From Thalassospira sp. MCCC 1A01428 (GTDB lineage Bacteria; Pseudomonadota; Alphaproteobacteria; Rhodospirillales; Thalassospiraceae): a stretch of 64,000 nt of DNA. The DNA is taken from positions 87,777 through 151,776 of the forward strand of contig NZ_JFJZ01000012.1 in the NCBI RefSeq assembly GCF_002115825.1, read 5' to 3'. Position 1 is the stretch's first letter. Each line of letters starts with the position of its first letter. The notes beneath the pieces were generated by a model that was not told the DNA's origin, ran no database searches, and worked only from the letters and a program-made list of their open reading frames with translations. The translations under genes were made by a program, and so were the position numbers. Below, one piece after another: positions 26,980 through 36,523 of the stretch.

Positions 26980-27969
26980 ATGGCCGAGGCCACATTAACA
27001 TCTAACCGCCTGAAAGGATTGGGCGGAACCCTGGCAAAACAGGGTATCCTGATTGCGTTCATTGTTTTTATGATTGGCTTTGCCCTGTTTTCTGAAAAAT
27101 TTCTGACCAGCGGCAACGTCATGACTGTCATTCGTCAGGCGGCAATTGTCGGGGTTATGGCAATCGGGGTGACTGTCGTTGTTATTGGCGGGAATCTTGA
27201 TCTTTCCGTCGGGTCCATGCTGTCATTTTCAACTGTCCTTGTTGTCGATCTCCATGACAAGATCGGGCCGGGTGAGGCAATAGCCGTAATGCTGGTCGCA
27301 ACGCTGGTTCTGGGGGCTCTGAACGGCTTTCTCATCGGCTATTTGCGGTTAAATTCGCTGATTGTCACCCTGGGGATGTTATCGGCGATTCAGGGGCTGA
27401 CGCTTATTTATACCGGTGGTCAGAATGTTGATATTTCACATCAGGATACAACCTGGTTTGCGGTCTTTGGGCGCGGGCAGGTGTTTGGCTTGCCAGTACC
27501 AATCCTGATCTTTGCTGTCGTGGCCGTAATTGTTCACGTTGTTCTGGCTTACACACCTTATGGCCGCCGGGTCTATGCGGTTGGTGGCAATCCGATGGCG
27601 GCGGTGTTTAGTGGTATTCGGCGTAACCGTGTTGTTGCCTGTTCCTATCTTATTTCCGCATTTTGCACCGGCATCGCGGCTGTCATTCTGGGAAGTCGGG
27701 TCATGGGGTCGCAAAACAATGTCGGTCAGGGTTACGAATTGCTGGTTCTTGCTGCCGTCATTCTGGGCGGTACATCCTTGCTGGGCGGATCGGGCAGTGT
27801 GCTTAAAACCGTGATCGGCGTTCTTATTCTTGGCTTTATCCAGAATGGCCTGCTGCTGCTGGGATATGCCTATTATGTGCAATGGCTGGTCACGTGGGTC
27901 GTCATCATTCTGGCGGTGTGGCTTGATGTTGCCGCCAAACGCGGCCGCCTGTTTTCGCCAATCGCCTAG
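26980..27969 (+). CDS. Ribose-type ABC transporter permease 1
   Basis: This 329-residue RbsC-class inner-membrane protein has multiple membrane segments and the motifs GGNLDLSVGSM, VTLGMLSAIQG and LLGGSGSVLKT. The ATG at 26980 follows GGGAGG. It forms the channel with the next gene, 11 bp away. Confidence 0.93.
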   Translation: MAEATLTSNRLKGLGGTLAKQGILIAFIVFMIGFALFSEKFLTSGNVMTVIRQAAIVGVMAIGVTVVVIGGNLDLSVGSMLSFSTVLVVDLHDKIGPGEAIAVMLVATLVLGALNGFLIGYLRLNSLIVTLGMLSAIQGLTLIYTGGQNVDISHQDTTWFAVFGRGQVFGLPVPILIFAVVAVIVHVVLAYTPYGRRVYAVGGNPMAAVFSGIRRNRVVACSYLISAFCTGIAAVILGSRVMGSQNNVGQGYELLVLAAVILGGTSLLGGSGSVLKTVIGVLILGFIQNGLLLLGYAYYVQWLVTWVVIILAVWLDVAAKRGRLFSPIA

Positions 27970-27980
27970 GGAGACGGATA

Positions 27981-28979
27981 ATGTCCATAATGAACAAATC
28001 AAGCGCCGCCCGATTATGGCGACAGGTGGTGCGCCATCCGATCTGGTTTTTTGTCCTCGTGATTTTCATTTTCTTTTCACTGGCGACAGACCACTTTTTT
28101 GCCTTCCACAATTTCCAGAATATTCTGGTCCAGACATCGACCATCGGTCTGATCGCGCTGGGTATGACGCTGGTCATGATCAATGGCAATATCGATCTTT
28201 CCGTCGGGGCCACGCTGGCATTGGCAGCCAGCCTGGCAGTCGATATCCAGGGCTGGCCGGTTTTTGAAAGCTGGGGCGACTGGGCGATGTTGCCCGCTGT
28301 GATTGCAGCCCTGGCATCGGGAATTATGCTCGGCGCGCTCAATGGCATTATTGTCTGGAAAACCGGGGTTAATGCTTTCATCGTAACACTTGGCGCGATG
28401 CTGGGTGTGCGGGGGCTGGTCTTTATTTATACGCAGGAACAATCGTTCTATGCGATGAACTTTGCCTATTCTGATTTTGGCTCCAGTGCCGTGGGTCCGT
28501 TGCCAACATTGGCCGTCATATTTCTGGTTTTCACCGTGATTACCCATTTTCTGCTCGCACGTACCGTTCATGGACGAAATACCTATGCCGTCGGGGGCAA
28601 CCGGGATGCGGCGGTAAATGCGGGCATTCGGGTTGGTCCACATATGGTGGTCAATTTCATGATTGTCGGTTTTTTTGCCGCCTTGGCCGGTGTGACGTTA
28701 TCGACCCAGATGGGCGCATCAACTCCTAACCTTGGCCGCGATTATGAATTGTGGACCATTACAGCCGTTGTTCTGGGCGGCACTAAACTAACCGGCGGGG
28801 CTGGAAACATCATTGGAACACTCGGCGGGGTGCTGGCCATTGGCATTTTGCGCAATGGCATGAATTTGATGCAGGTACCGGCATTTTATGTGCTGGTTAT
28901 TCTGGGCACAATCCTGATCGCTGTCCTGTTCCTTGATAAACAGGTTAATCGCAAGGAAGATGGGGAGCTTCGGGTATGA
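27981..28979 (+). CDS. Ribose-type ABC transporter permease 2
   Basis: This 332-residue RbsC-class permease has NGNIDLSVGAT, VTLGAMLGVRG and LTGGAGNIIGT. The start ATG 27981 follows GGGAG. Its end overlaps the start of the ATPase gene by four bases (ATGA), so the two are translationally coupled. Confidence 0.93.
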   Translation: MSIMNKSSAARLWRQVVRHPIWFFVLVIFIFFSLATDHFFAFHNFQNILVQTSTIGLIALGMTLVMINGNIDLSVGATLALAASLAVDIQGWPVFESWGDWAMLPAVIAALASGIMLGALNGIIVWKTGVNAFIVTLGAMLGVRGLVFIYTQEQSFYAMNFAYSDFGSSAVGPLPTLAVIFLVFTVITHFLLARTVHGRNTYAVGGNRDAAVNAGIRVGPHMVVNFMIVGFFAALAGVTLSTQMGASTPNLGRDYELWTITAVVLGGTKLTGGAGNIIGTLGGVLAIGILRNGMNLMQVPAFYVLVILGTILIAVLFLDKQVNRKEDGELRV

Positions 28980-30472
28980 ACGCGTTTGATACGGCCTTGC
29001 GGGTACAGGGTATTGTTAAAACTTTCCCCGCTGTCCGTGCCCTTGATGATGTCAGTTTTGATGTCCGTCCTGGCGAAGTTCATGCCTTGCTGGGCGAAAA
29101 TGGGGCGGGGAAATCGACCCTGATGAAGGTTTTGGCTGGAATGCACCGGCCTGACCAGGGACGCATATTCATTTCCGAAGAACCCGCCATCCTGCATTCC
29201 CCGCTCGAGGCAAAACGCCTTGGCGTTGTATTGATCCATCAGGAGCTGTCCCTTGCCGAACAAATGTCGGTGGCGGAGAATATCTTTCTTGGCGAATTGC
29301 CCCGCAAAAATTTCGGTATGGTGGACTGGAAAAAACTCTATGCCGATGCCGAAGCAATCCTGCAGCGTCTGAATTGCGATTTTGGCCCCCAAACCCGGGT
29401 AGAAGACCTTTCAATTGCCAAAAAACAAATGGTTGAAATTGCCCGTGCCCTCACTGTCGAGGCCAAGGCGGTCATTTTTGACGAACCAACAGCCTCACTG
29501 ACCGATCAGGAAAAAGAGGTTCTGTTTGATGTCATTCGCGATTTACAGGCGCAGGGTGTGGGCATTGTGTATATCTCGCACCGGATGGAAGAAATCTTTC
29601 GCATTTCAAACCGGATCAGCGTTTTGCGCGACGGAACATATCGCGGCACACTCGAAACTGTAGATACCAACGAGGACGAAGTCACACGCCTGATGATCGG
29701 GCGCAGCCTTGACACCTCACGGGGGGGCAAAGTGGTTTCCACCGGTCCCGTGGTCCTGAAGGTTGAGAATTTAAGCTGTGGTGATCTTTTCGAAAATGTC
29801 AGCTTTTCCGTGCAGGCAGGCGAGGTTTTGGGATTTTACGGACTGGTGGGTGCGGGCCGCACAGCCATTGCCGAGGCCCTGTTTGGTTTGCGCAGGCTTA
29901 GCCAGGGAAAGGTTGTTCTTAATGGCCAAGAAATAACCATAACATCCCCCCGGCATGCCGTTGAACAGGGATTGGCACTTGTCCCCGAAAGCCGCAAGGA
30001 ACAAGGGCTGGTGTTAGGTATGAGCTGCCGCGACAATATGACCTTGCCGCAAATTGGCAATTTGACAACAGGACCGTTTGTCTCGAACGGGGGAGAAATT
30101 GCCATTTTCGACCGTTATCGTGACCTTTTGTCCATCAAGACACCAGGCTGGCGTCAGTTGGTTGGTAATCTGTCGGGGGGCAATCAGCAAAAAATCGTTA
30201 TTGGCAAATGGCTGGCGATGCGCCCAAAGGTCCTGATTGTCGATGAACCAACCCGCGGCATTGATGTCGGCTCCAAGGCCGAAATCCATAACCTGCTGCG
30301 CGAACTCGCGGCCGACGGGTACGCCGTCATTGTGATTTCGTCTGAAATGCCCGAGATTTTATCCGTTTCTGACCGGATAATTGCAATGTATCGCGGCGAG
30401 ATCACCCGTGAATTCACCGCCGATGAAGTCACCGAAGATAATCTGGTGCAGGCCATATCAGGTTTGTCCTGA
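28976..30472 (+). CDS. Ribose-type ABC transporter ATP-binding protein
   Basis: This 498-residue tandem ATPase is of the RbsA class. Domain one has Walker A GENGAGKST (40-48), Walker B VIFDEPTAS and a weak signature LSIAKKQ. Domain two has a degenerate P-loop (GLVGAGRTA), full signature LSGGNQQK and VDEPTRG. It powers the importer encoded upstream and is the last gene before a strong terminator. Confidence 0.95.
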   Translation: MNAFDTALRVQGIVKTFPAVRALDDVSFDVRPGEVHALLGENGAGKSTLMKVLAGMHRPDQGRIFISEEPAILHSPLEAKRLGVVLIHQELSLAEQMSVAENIFLGELPRKNFGMVDWKKLYADAEAILQRLNCDFGPQTRVEDLSIAKKQMVEIARALTVEAKAVIFDEPTASLTDQEKEVLFDVIRDLQAQGVGIVYISHRMEEIFRISNRISVLRDGTYRGTLETVDTNEDEVTRLMIGRSLDTSRGGKVVSTGPVVLKVENLSCGDLFENVSFSVQAGEVLGFYGLVGAGRTAIAEALFGLRRLSQGKVVLNGQEITITSPRHAVEQGLALVPESRKEQGLVLGMSCRDNMTLPQIGNLTTGPFVSNGGEIAIFDRYRDLLSIKTPGWRQLVGNLSGGNQQKIVIGKWLAMRPKVLIVDEPTRGIDVGSKAEIHNLLRELAADGYAVIVISSEMPEILSVSDRIIAMYRGEITREFTADEVTEDNLVQAISGLS

Positions 30473-30501
30473 TCAGACAGGCGGCAACCAGTTTTCAAGC
30501 A

Positions 30502-30533
30502 AAAAACGAGCCCCGCATTGTGGGCCCGTTTTT
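30502..30533. terminator. Bidirectional intrinsic terminator
   Basis: AAAAACG then GCCC pairs with GGGC then CGTTTTT (one mismatch in the stem, eight-base loop). Both strands give a stem followed by Ts, so it ends both the rightward ABC operon and the leftward hexonate operon. Confidence 0.85.
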
Positions 30534-30556
30534 ATCTTAATCACGTTGGCATATCG

Positions 30557-31600
30557 TTAACCGGCAAACGCAAAATGGACCTTAACGGCCTTGCTACGAT
30601 CACGTGCCATATTAAACGCGGCAACGGCATCTTCCAAATCAAAACTGGTTGTGATGATCGGGCGGACATCGATCTTGCCAGTGTCAATGGCATGAACGGC
30701 ATCGGCGTATTCGGTATGGAAACGGTGGGTGCCGATAATCGTCAATTCCTTGGCAACAACCGGGTTGAACGATACCGGAATATCGCCAGCAACGCCGACC
30801 TGCACCAAAATGCCTTGCGGCCGGAGCATTTTGATCGCCGATTGAATGGCAGGGGCCGCGGCCGAGCATTCAAAACACACATCAATCTGACCTTTGCCGT
30901 CTTCATAGATGGCAAGGTCGCTGGCATGGGTGGCAATGTTAACGGTTTTGGTCGCACCCATTTGGGTGGCAACACCCAATGCGTAATCCTGCAAGTCGGT
31001 CACGATAATTTCGGCCGCACCGGCCTGTTTCGCCGCAGCAGCGCATAATGCCCCAATTGGCCCGGCACCGGTGACCAAAACACGCTTGCCGGTTAAGTCA
31101 CCCGCCCGGCTGACCGCGTGCAGGCAAACCGCCAGCGGTTCGGCACAGGCCGCCTGGGCCAGGCTGGTGCCGTTTGAAACCGGCACACATTGTTTGGCAT
31201 CCAGTGTTATCACATCGCGAAAGGCGCCCTGCATGTGGGGCAGGCGCATGGCCGATCCAAAAAATCGCATATTCAGGCAATGCTGCTGCAAATTTTGCTG
31301 GCAATATTCGCATTCGCCGCAAGGATGACTGGGGTTAAGGGCAACTTTTTGCCCCACCGACACATCGGTCACACCATCGGCCACGGCAATTACCGTTCCG
31401 GCAACTTCATGACCCAGAATAATCGGTTCACGCACGCGGATCTGGCCAATGCCGCCTTCATAAAAATAATGAATGTCCGAACCGCAAATTCCGCCAGCAC
31501 CGACGCGCACGGTAACCTGCCCGGCTTCGGGCGCTGCGACAATATCGGTTTCAATACGAACATCTTGCTGGCCATACAGGCGGCACACACGGGTTTCCAT
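30557..31600 (-). CDS. Zinc-dependent L-idonate/L-gulonate 5-dehydrogenase-like enzyme
   Basis: This 347-residue medium-chain dehydrogenase has zinc ligands Cys39 (GGICGSD), GHE near 64, and the structural-zinc cysteines in PCGECEYCQQNLQQHC. The cofactor motif is GAGPIGALCAAAA. It is closest in style to IdnD. In this operon (TRAP, GntR, divergent uxuA-uxuB) it most likely oxidises a hexonate at C5, for instance L-gulonate to D-fructuronate, which UxuB then reduces. It lies 7 bp after the TRAP large subunit gene; the Shine-Dalgarno sequence lies in that gene's last codons. Confidence 0.85.
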   Translation of the reverse strand: METRVCRLYGQQDVRIETDIVAAPEAGQVTVRVGAGGICGSDIHYFYEGGIGQIRVREPIILGHEVAGTVIAVADGVTDVSVGQKVALNPSHPCGECEYCQQNLQQHCLNMRFFGSAMRLPHMQGAFRDVITLDAKQCVPVSNGTSLAQAACAEPLAVCLHAVSRAGDLTGKRVLVTGAGPIGALCAAAAKQAGAAEIIVTDLQDYALGVATQMGATKTVNIATHASDLAIYEDGKGQIDVCFECSAAAPAIQSAIKMLRPQGILVQVGVAGDIPVSFNPVVAKELTIIGTHRFHTEYADAVHAIDTGKIDVRPIITTSFDLEDAVAAFNMARDRSKAVKVHFAFAG

Positions 31601-31607
31601 AATTTGA

Positions 31608-32882
31608 TTACTCCATCAGGGACGGCAGCCAGGTCGAAAAGAACGGCACATAAGACACCAAAAACAAAATAATGATGTTCGTGATCAGATAAGGCACCAG
31701 CGCCTTGATCACGGGGCCGAGCGGCGACTTGGCGATATTGGCGCAAATAAACAGGCAGATGCCGACTGGCGGTGTTGTCAGGCCGATCATAAGGTTCAGC
31801 ACCGCAAACACGGCGAAATGGATCGGATCAATGCCAACATTTTGTGCCAGTGTTAATAACGGCACGAACAAAATGATCAGGGCGGCAATGGTTTCCATAA
31901 ACATGCCGACAATCAGCAACACCAGATTGATCAGCAAGATCACGACATATTTGTTATGCGTGATCGCCAGAACGCCGTCGGAAATCATGGTCGGAATACG
32001 TTCGGCAACCAAGATCCACCCAAACACATTGGCAAAGCCAACCAGCGCCAAAATGGCGGCGGCGGTAATGGCACTGTCAATCATTATGCCCGGCACAGCG
32101 CGAAATGGCAGGTCGCGATAGACAAACGCGCCAACCACAAACGCATACAGGCTGGCAATTACGGCTGTTTCAGTTGGGGTGGCAATGCCGCTTAACAATC
32201 CACCAATGATCAGGGCGGTCATGGCGAGCGCCCAGAACGCGCCTAAAAACGATTTACCAAGTTCGCCAAAACCTTGCCACGGTTGATGGGGGAAATCGTT
32301 TCTCACCGCGATGATATAGGTCGTGACCATCATCGCCAGGCCCATCATCATCCCGGGTAAGGCCCCGGCGATAAACATTTTACCCACCGATATGCCCGAC
32401 AGCGCACCGACGATAATCATGGGCATGGAGGGCGGAATAATCGGCCCAACGGTTGAAGATGCGGCGGTAACTGCGGCTGAAAACGGTGCCGGGTATCCCG
32501 CACGTTTCATGCCTGGTATCATCATGCCGCCAATCGATGCGGCATCGGCCACTGCCGTTCCCGAAATGCCGCCAAACAACATGGAACCGGCAACGTTGGT
32601 CAGCCCAAGGCCGCCACGCATCCAGCCGACCATGGCATTGGCAAACCGGACGATGCGCGGGGTGATGCCGCCGCCATTCATCAGATTGCCCGCCAGAATA
32701 AAGCCGGGAATACACAGCAGAACAAACACATCCATCCCGGCAAACATTTTTTGCGGAATGATCACAAGCGGCATGCCCTGAAACAACAGATAGCACATCG
32801 AAGACAGGCCAAGGGTAATGGCAACAGGCAGGCCGATAATCAGGCCGCCGGCAAAGACACCCAGCAAGATAGCAAGGCTCAT
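31608..32882 (-). CDS. TRAP transporter large permease (DctM type)
   Basis: This 424-residue membrane protein has about 12 hydrophobic segments. It has the family patterns FVLLCIPGFILAGNLMN, GGISGTAVADAASIG and TPPVGICLFI. It is the ion-coupled translocating subunit. Its start overlaps the small subunit gene by four bases (ATGA). Confidence 0.94.
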   Translation of the reverse strand: MSLAILLGVFAGGLIIGLPVAITLGLSSMCYLLFQGMPLVIIPQKMFAGMDVFVLLCIPGFILAGNLMNGGGITPRIVRFANAMVGWMRGGLGLTNVAGSMLFGGISGTAVADAASIGGMMIPGMKRAGYPAPFSAAVTAASSTVGPIIPPSMPMIIVGALSGISVGKMFIAGALPGMMMGLAMMVTTYIIAVRNDFPHQPWQGFGELGKSFLGAFWALAMTALIIGGLLSGIATPTETAVIASLYAFVVGAFVYRDLPFRAVPGIMIDSAITAAAILALVGFANVFGWILVAERIPTMISDGVLAITHNKYVVILLINLVLLIVGMFMETIAALIILFVPLLTLAQNVGIDPIHFAVFAVLNLMIGLTTPPVGICLFICANIAKSPLGPVIKALVPYLITNIIILFLVSYVPFFSTWLPSLME

Positions 32883-33388
32883 GGCAATTCTCCGGACTGG
32901 CCTTCAGGTTTGCCATTAGAAACCCCGGCGATCATGCGAACAACGCGCAGCAGGGCAAATAGCGACAAAAGAATAAGTAAAACAAATACAGATGCATGAA
33001 CAAAATCCATGCGGACCCCAAGGGCAGGGGATGTTTGCCATTTACCGATCGCCACAAACTGCCATGCTGGCATCACCAGCAAACCGGCAAATAATGTGGT
33101 TAGCACGGCCGATGCAAACAGCAATGTTTTCTGGATCGGGGCTGGTAAAATATCGGTCACCAGTTCCACATTCACCAGTTCGCCATTGCGGTACGACAGG
33201 CCAACACCGAATGCCGCCATATAAAGCAGGCACTGGCGGGTAAATTCCTCGGTCCAGACCGGTGATTCAGGCAGGAACGTGCGGGCAAAAACCTGCAACA
33301 ATACGGTTGCAAAAAGCAAGCCAAAGGCAACGCCGGTTAATATCCGGCACAGGGCAATTAGCAGGGCATATAAACGGGTGGCGATCAC
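32879..33388 (-). CDS. TRAP transporter small permease (DctQ type)
   Basis: This 169-residue protein has four membrane segments and the family pattern FLPESPVWTEEFTRQCLLYMA. Translation starts at a GTG (33388) with GGGGAG upstream. It partners the large permease encoded by the overlapping downstream gene. Confidence 0.92.
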   Translation of the reverse strand: MIATRLYALLIALCRILTGVAFGLLFATVLLQVFARTFLPESPVWTEEFTRQCLLYMAAFGVGLSYRNGELVNVELVTDILPAPIQKTLLFASAVLTTLFAGLLVMPAWQFVAIGKWQTSPALGVRMDFVHASVFVLLILLSLFALLRVVRMIAGVSNGKPEGQSGELP

Positions 33389-33448
33389 GATAGCTCCCCT
33401 ATAGGCGGGAAAGGCCCGGTTGCGCAGGGCAACCGGGCAGTCAGGGTC

Positions 33449-34435
33449 TTATTTGTTTTTGGCAAACAGGTCTTCGACAATCGGGCGAATGTCGTCAGAT
33501 ACGTTTTTCAAAACAGCGGCTTCTGCCTGTTTGGCAAAAGCTGCCTGGTCCACATCAACAAAGGTCATGCCTTTGTCCTGCAATTCCTTGGTCAGGCGCT
33601 GTTCGTCCGTCAAAAACAGGCCACGCTCGAATTTCTGCGCGCGGCTGGCGGCTTCCATGACGGCTTTTTTGTCCTCATCAGACAGTTTTTGCCAGGTGAT
33701 TTCCGAAATCGTCAGATAGATCCAGGACCGCACATGTTCGGTCTTGTTCACATATTTCTGCACTTCGTTAAAGCTGGCTGATTCAATCAGGGCCAGCGGA
33801 TTTTCCTGGGCATCAATGGTGCCAGCCTGAAGGGAGGTAAACACTTCCGAGAACGCCATCGGGGTCGGGCGAGCGCCCAGGGTTTTCCACACATCAACAA
33901 ACAAAGGTACGTTCGGCACGCGCATTTTCAGACCTTTAAGGTCTTCCGGCGTTTTGATCGGGCGGTTTGATGTCAGGTTGCGCGGGCCACGGGCAAAATA
34001 GGCAATCGGGCGAATGCGCGCACGTTCGATAATCTGCGCTTCAATTTTCTTGCCGATGTCGCCGCTGGCAACCTTGTCCATTTCCTCAAGCGAGGTATAG
34101 GCATAAGGCACAGCCAGAAGAGCCGCCATCGGTGCCCAGTTTTGCAGGCTTTCCCCGGTAATGGTCATATCGACTGATCCCAGTTGCATGCCGTTGATCA
34201 GATCGATTTCCTTGCCCAGCGTTTCATTGGGGAAAACCTGAACGTCAATACGACCATCGGTCAGCTTGGACAGTTCTTCACCAAATTTAACGGCGGCTTT
34301 GTGCCAGGAATTTTGTTCGTTGGCAAGGTGCCCCAGTTTCAGGGTCATTTCGGCGGCCATCGCACTGTGCGTCATAAGCAGTGCAGCAGCTCCGGCCATA
34401 AGCATGATTTTTGTTTTCTTGAACGTAAGCATCAT
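33449..34435 (-). CDS. TRAP transporter substrate-binding protein (DctP type)
   Basis: This 328-residue periplasmic protein has a Sec signal (about residues 1-28, ending HSAMA). It has DctP-family features: LKLGHLANEQNSWHKAA, the substrate-carboxylate arginine region RGPRNLTSNRPI, and ENPLALIESASF. It likely binds a hexonate or hexuronate given the neighbours. Two ATGs in a row (34435, 34432) follow GGAGG; either may be used. Confidence 0.92.
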   Translation of the reverse strand: MMLTFKKTKIMLMAGAAALLMTHSAMAAEMTLKLGHLANEQNSWHKAAVKFGEELSKLTDGRIDVQVFPNETLGKEIDLINGMQLGSVDMTITGESLQNWAPMAALLAVPYAYTSLEEMDKVASGDIGKKIEAQIIERARIRPIAYFARGPRNLTSNRPIKTPEDLKGLKMRVPNVPLFVDVWKTLGARPTPMAFSEVFTSLQAGTIDAQENPLALIESASFNEVQKYVNKTEHVRSWIYLTISEITWQKLSDEDKKAVMEAASRAQKFERGLFLTDEQRLTKELQDKGMTFVDVDQAAFAKQAEAAVLKNVSDDIRPIVEDLFAKNK

Positions 34436-34461
34436 TTTTCCTCCCGTGATAATGTGATGCC

Positions 34462-35172
34462 TCAGGGTGACAATACCGGATCGGCATTGTCGAAGAGTTC
34501 GGATCTTGATTTGGCAATGTCGGGCAGGGTGAGCAGGATTTCGCGGGTATGGCGGCGCATCGCGGCACCGGCCTGTTGCGCGTCTCCTGCTTCAATGGCG
34601 GTTAAAATGGCCTCGTGCTGGGCCACGATATCTTCCATCGAAAACTGGAAATAACTCAGGAACCGCACCCGGTCGAGCTGGGCACGAACATCCTCGACCA
34701 CTTTCCACGCATATGTTTTGCCAGCAGATTCCGCCAGGCAACGGTGGAAATCATGGTCCAGGCTTAAAAATGATTTGGCATCGTTTTTCATCGCACTGCG
34801 CTGGGCGGCAATTAAATCACGCAGGCGGTCAATCGCGCCATCCGCCGGGTTGCTGGCAACGTAACTGGCAATGTCGGCCTCGATCGCTTCGCGCACAAAG
34901 CGCGCGTCAAGCACCGATGAAACCGAAATTTTGCGCACATAAGTCCCGCGTTGCGGGCGAATTTCCAGCAATCCTTCGTCGGCCAGCTTGATAAAGGCTT
35001 CACGCACGGGCTGGCGGCTCACGTCATAGGAACGGGCCAGTTCAGCTTCGGAAATACGAACACCGGGCAGCAAATCAGCACAGACAATCCGTTCGCGAAT
35101 GATGCGATGGATCTGCGGGCCAACCGCCTGATCCGGAGAAACGGACCAGTTATTTTCGCCGGGATCGATCAT
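34462..35172 (-). CDS. GntR-family (FadR/FCD type) regulator
   Basis: This 236-residue protein has an N-terminal winged helix (ISEAELARSYDVSRQPVREA) and an FCD ligand-binding domain with the metal-binding pattern DHDFHRCLAESAGK. It starts the leftward TRAP/idnD-like operon and is divergent from uxuA, so it probably controls both in response to a hexonate or hexuronate. ATG 35172 follows AAGGAG. Confidence 0.92.
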   Translation of the reverse strand: MIDPGENNWSVSPDQAVGPQIHRIIRERIVCADLLPGVRISEAELARSYDVSRQPVREAFIKLADEGLLEIRPQRGTYVRKISVSSVLDARFVREAIEADIASYVASNPADGAIDRLRDLIAAQRSAMKNDAKSFLSLDHDFHRCLAESAGKTYAWKVVEDVRAQLDRVRFLSYFQFSMEDIVAQHEAILTAIEAGDAQQAGAAMRRHTREILLTLPDIAKSRSELFDNADPVLSP

Positions 35173-35223
35173 ATTTTAACTCCTTGCGTTTTTCGCTTAT
35201 GCTGCATACTACCATACTAGTCA

Positions 35224-35246
35224 ACCATAAAACGCCATGTTATGGT
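35224..35246. promoter_or_regulatory. Inverted repeat, probable GntR operator
   Basis: ACCATAA (35224-35230) and TTATGGT (35240-35246) are perfect inverted arms with a nine-base spacer, in the 130-bp gap between gntR and uxuA. Just upstream, CATACTA is repeated in tandem (35205-35219). Either could bind the GntR protein. Confidence 0.5.
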
Positions 35247-35302
35247 CGCCCTAATACTTATAGACTGTGGACATGCAGCCACACCAACACAGAGAGAACA
35301 GC

Positions 35303-36523
35303 ATGAAACAAACCTGGAGATGGTTCGGCCCGCGCGATCTGGTCAGCATTGATGATATTTGTCAGGCAGGGGCGCAAGGGGTGGTTTCCGCCCTGCATCA
35401 CATTCCCAGCGGTGCGGTCTGGACCCCGGCTGAAATCACCAAACGTCAGGCCGAGATCGCCACCATGAAAGATGGGGCGGCGTCAGGTTTGAAGTGGGAT
35501 GTGGTTGAAAGCCTGCCGGTTTCCGAAGCGATCAAAAAACAGGAAGGCCCGTGGCGCGACCATATCGAGGCCTATAAACAAAGCCTGCGTCACCTTGCTG
35601 CCGCCGGGATCGACATTGTCTGTTATAATTTTATGCCGGTGCTGGACTGGACCCGCACGCACCTTAACTGGCGCTTGCCTAATGGTGCCACCTGCATGCG
35701 GTTCGACCTGACCGACTTTGTCGCCTTTGACCGCTATATTCTGTCCCGCCCCGGTGCCGATGAGGGCTATGATGCTGGCTTGCTGGCTCAGGCCGAAGAA
35801 CGCTTTGCCAGCATGGACGATGCACGCCGCGAACAGTTAACCCGCACTGTGGCCTTTGGCTTGCCCGGCTCGGTCGAGAAACTGACACTCGATGATTTGC
35901 GCGGCTTGCTGGCAAGTTACGCCGGTATTAGTGGCGACCAACTGCGCCGCAACCTGATCGATTTTCTGGCCGAAGTGGTGCCGGTCGCGCGTGAAGTCGG
36001 CATTCGTATGTGCTGTCACCCCGATGATCCGCCCTTCGAGCTTTTGGGCCTGCCGCGCATCATGTCGACCGAGGACGACTATCGCCGCGTTATTGAGGCG
36101 GTTGATTTGCCCGAAAACGGCATTACCCTGTGTTCAGGCTCGCTTGGGGTTCGCGCCGAAAATGATTTGCCGGGCATGATGAAACGTTTGGGCCATCGTG
36201 TGCATTTCATTCATTTGCGCAATACCTTGCGTGAAACCGAAGGCCTGCCATGTTCGTTCCATGAAGCCGATCATCTGGGTGGTGACACCGATATGGTGGA
36301 TCTGATCGAAGCCATTTTGAACGAAGAAACAGCCCGCAAGGCCGCAGGACGTGCGGACTGGAACATTCCGTTCCGCCCCGATCACGGGCATGACATTTTA
36401 GATGACCTCAACCGTCAGGGGCAGCCGGGGTATCCGGCAATTGGTCGCCTGAAAGGTCTGGCCGAATTGCGCGGTATCATGACGGCCCTTATGGCGCGCC
36501 CCAATCGCAAACCGGCAGGCTGA
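35303..36523 (+). CDS. uxuA: D-mannonate dehydratase
   Basis: This 406-residue enzyme dehydrates D-mannonate to 2-keto-3-deoxy-D-gluconate. Family signatures are the start MKQTWRWFGPRD, CYNFMPVLDWTRT, CCHPDDPP and HLRNTLRETEG, with metal-binding His and Cys residues and length near the usual 395. I start at the ATG at 35303; an open frame twelve codons further up has no ribosome site. It overlaps uxuB by one base (TGATG). Confidence 0.95.
   Translation: MKQTWRWFGPRDLVSIDDICQAGAQGVVSALHHIPSGAVWTPAEITKRQAEIATMKDGAASGLKWDVVESLPVSEAIKKQEGPWRDHIEAYKQSLRHLAAAGIDIVCYNFMPVLDWTRTHLNWRLPNGATCMRFDLTDFVAFDRYILSRPGADEGYDAGLLAQAEERFASMDDARREQLTRTVAFGLPGSVEKLTLDDLRGLLASYAGISGDQLRRNLIDFLAEVVPVAREVGIRMCCHPDDPPFELLGLPRIMSTEDDYRRVIEAVDLPENGITLCSGSLGVRAENDLPGMMKRLGHRVHFIHLRNTLRETEGLPCSFHEADHLGGDTDMVDLIEAILNEETARKAAGRADWNIPFRPDHGHDILDDLNRQGQPGYPAIGRLKGLAELRGIMTALMARPNRKPAG

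Noticed and set aside
34184..34654. Open frame opposite the TRAP binding protein and GntR genes
   Set aside because: It spans two real genes on the other strand and has no family features.
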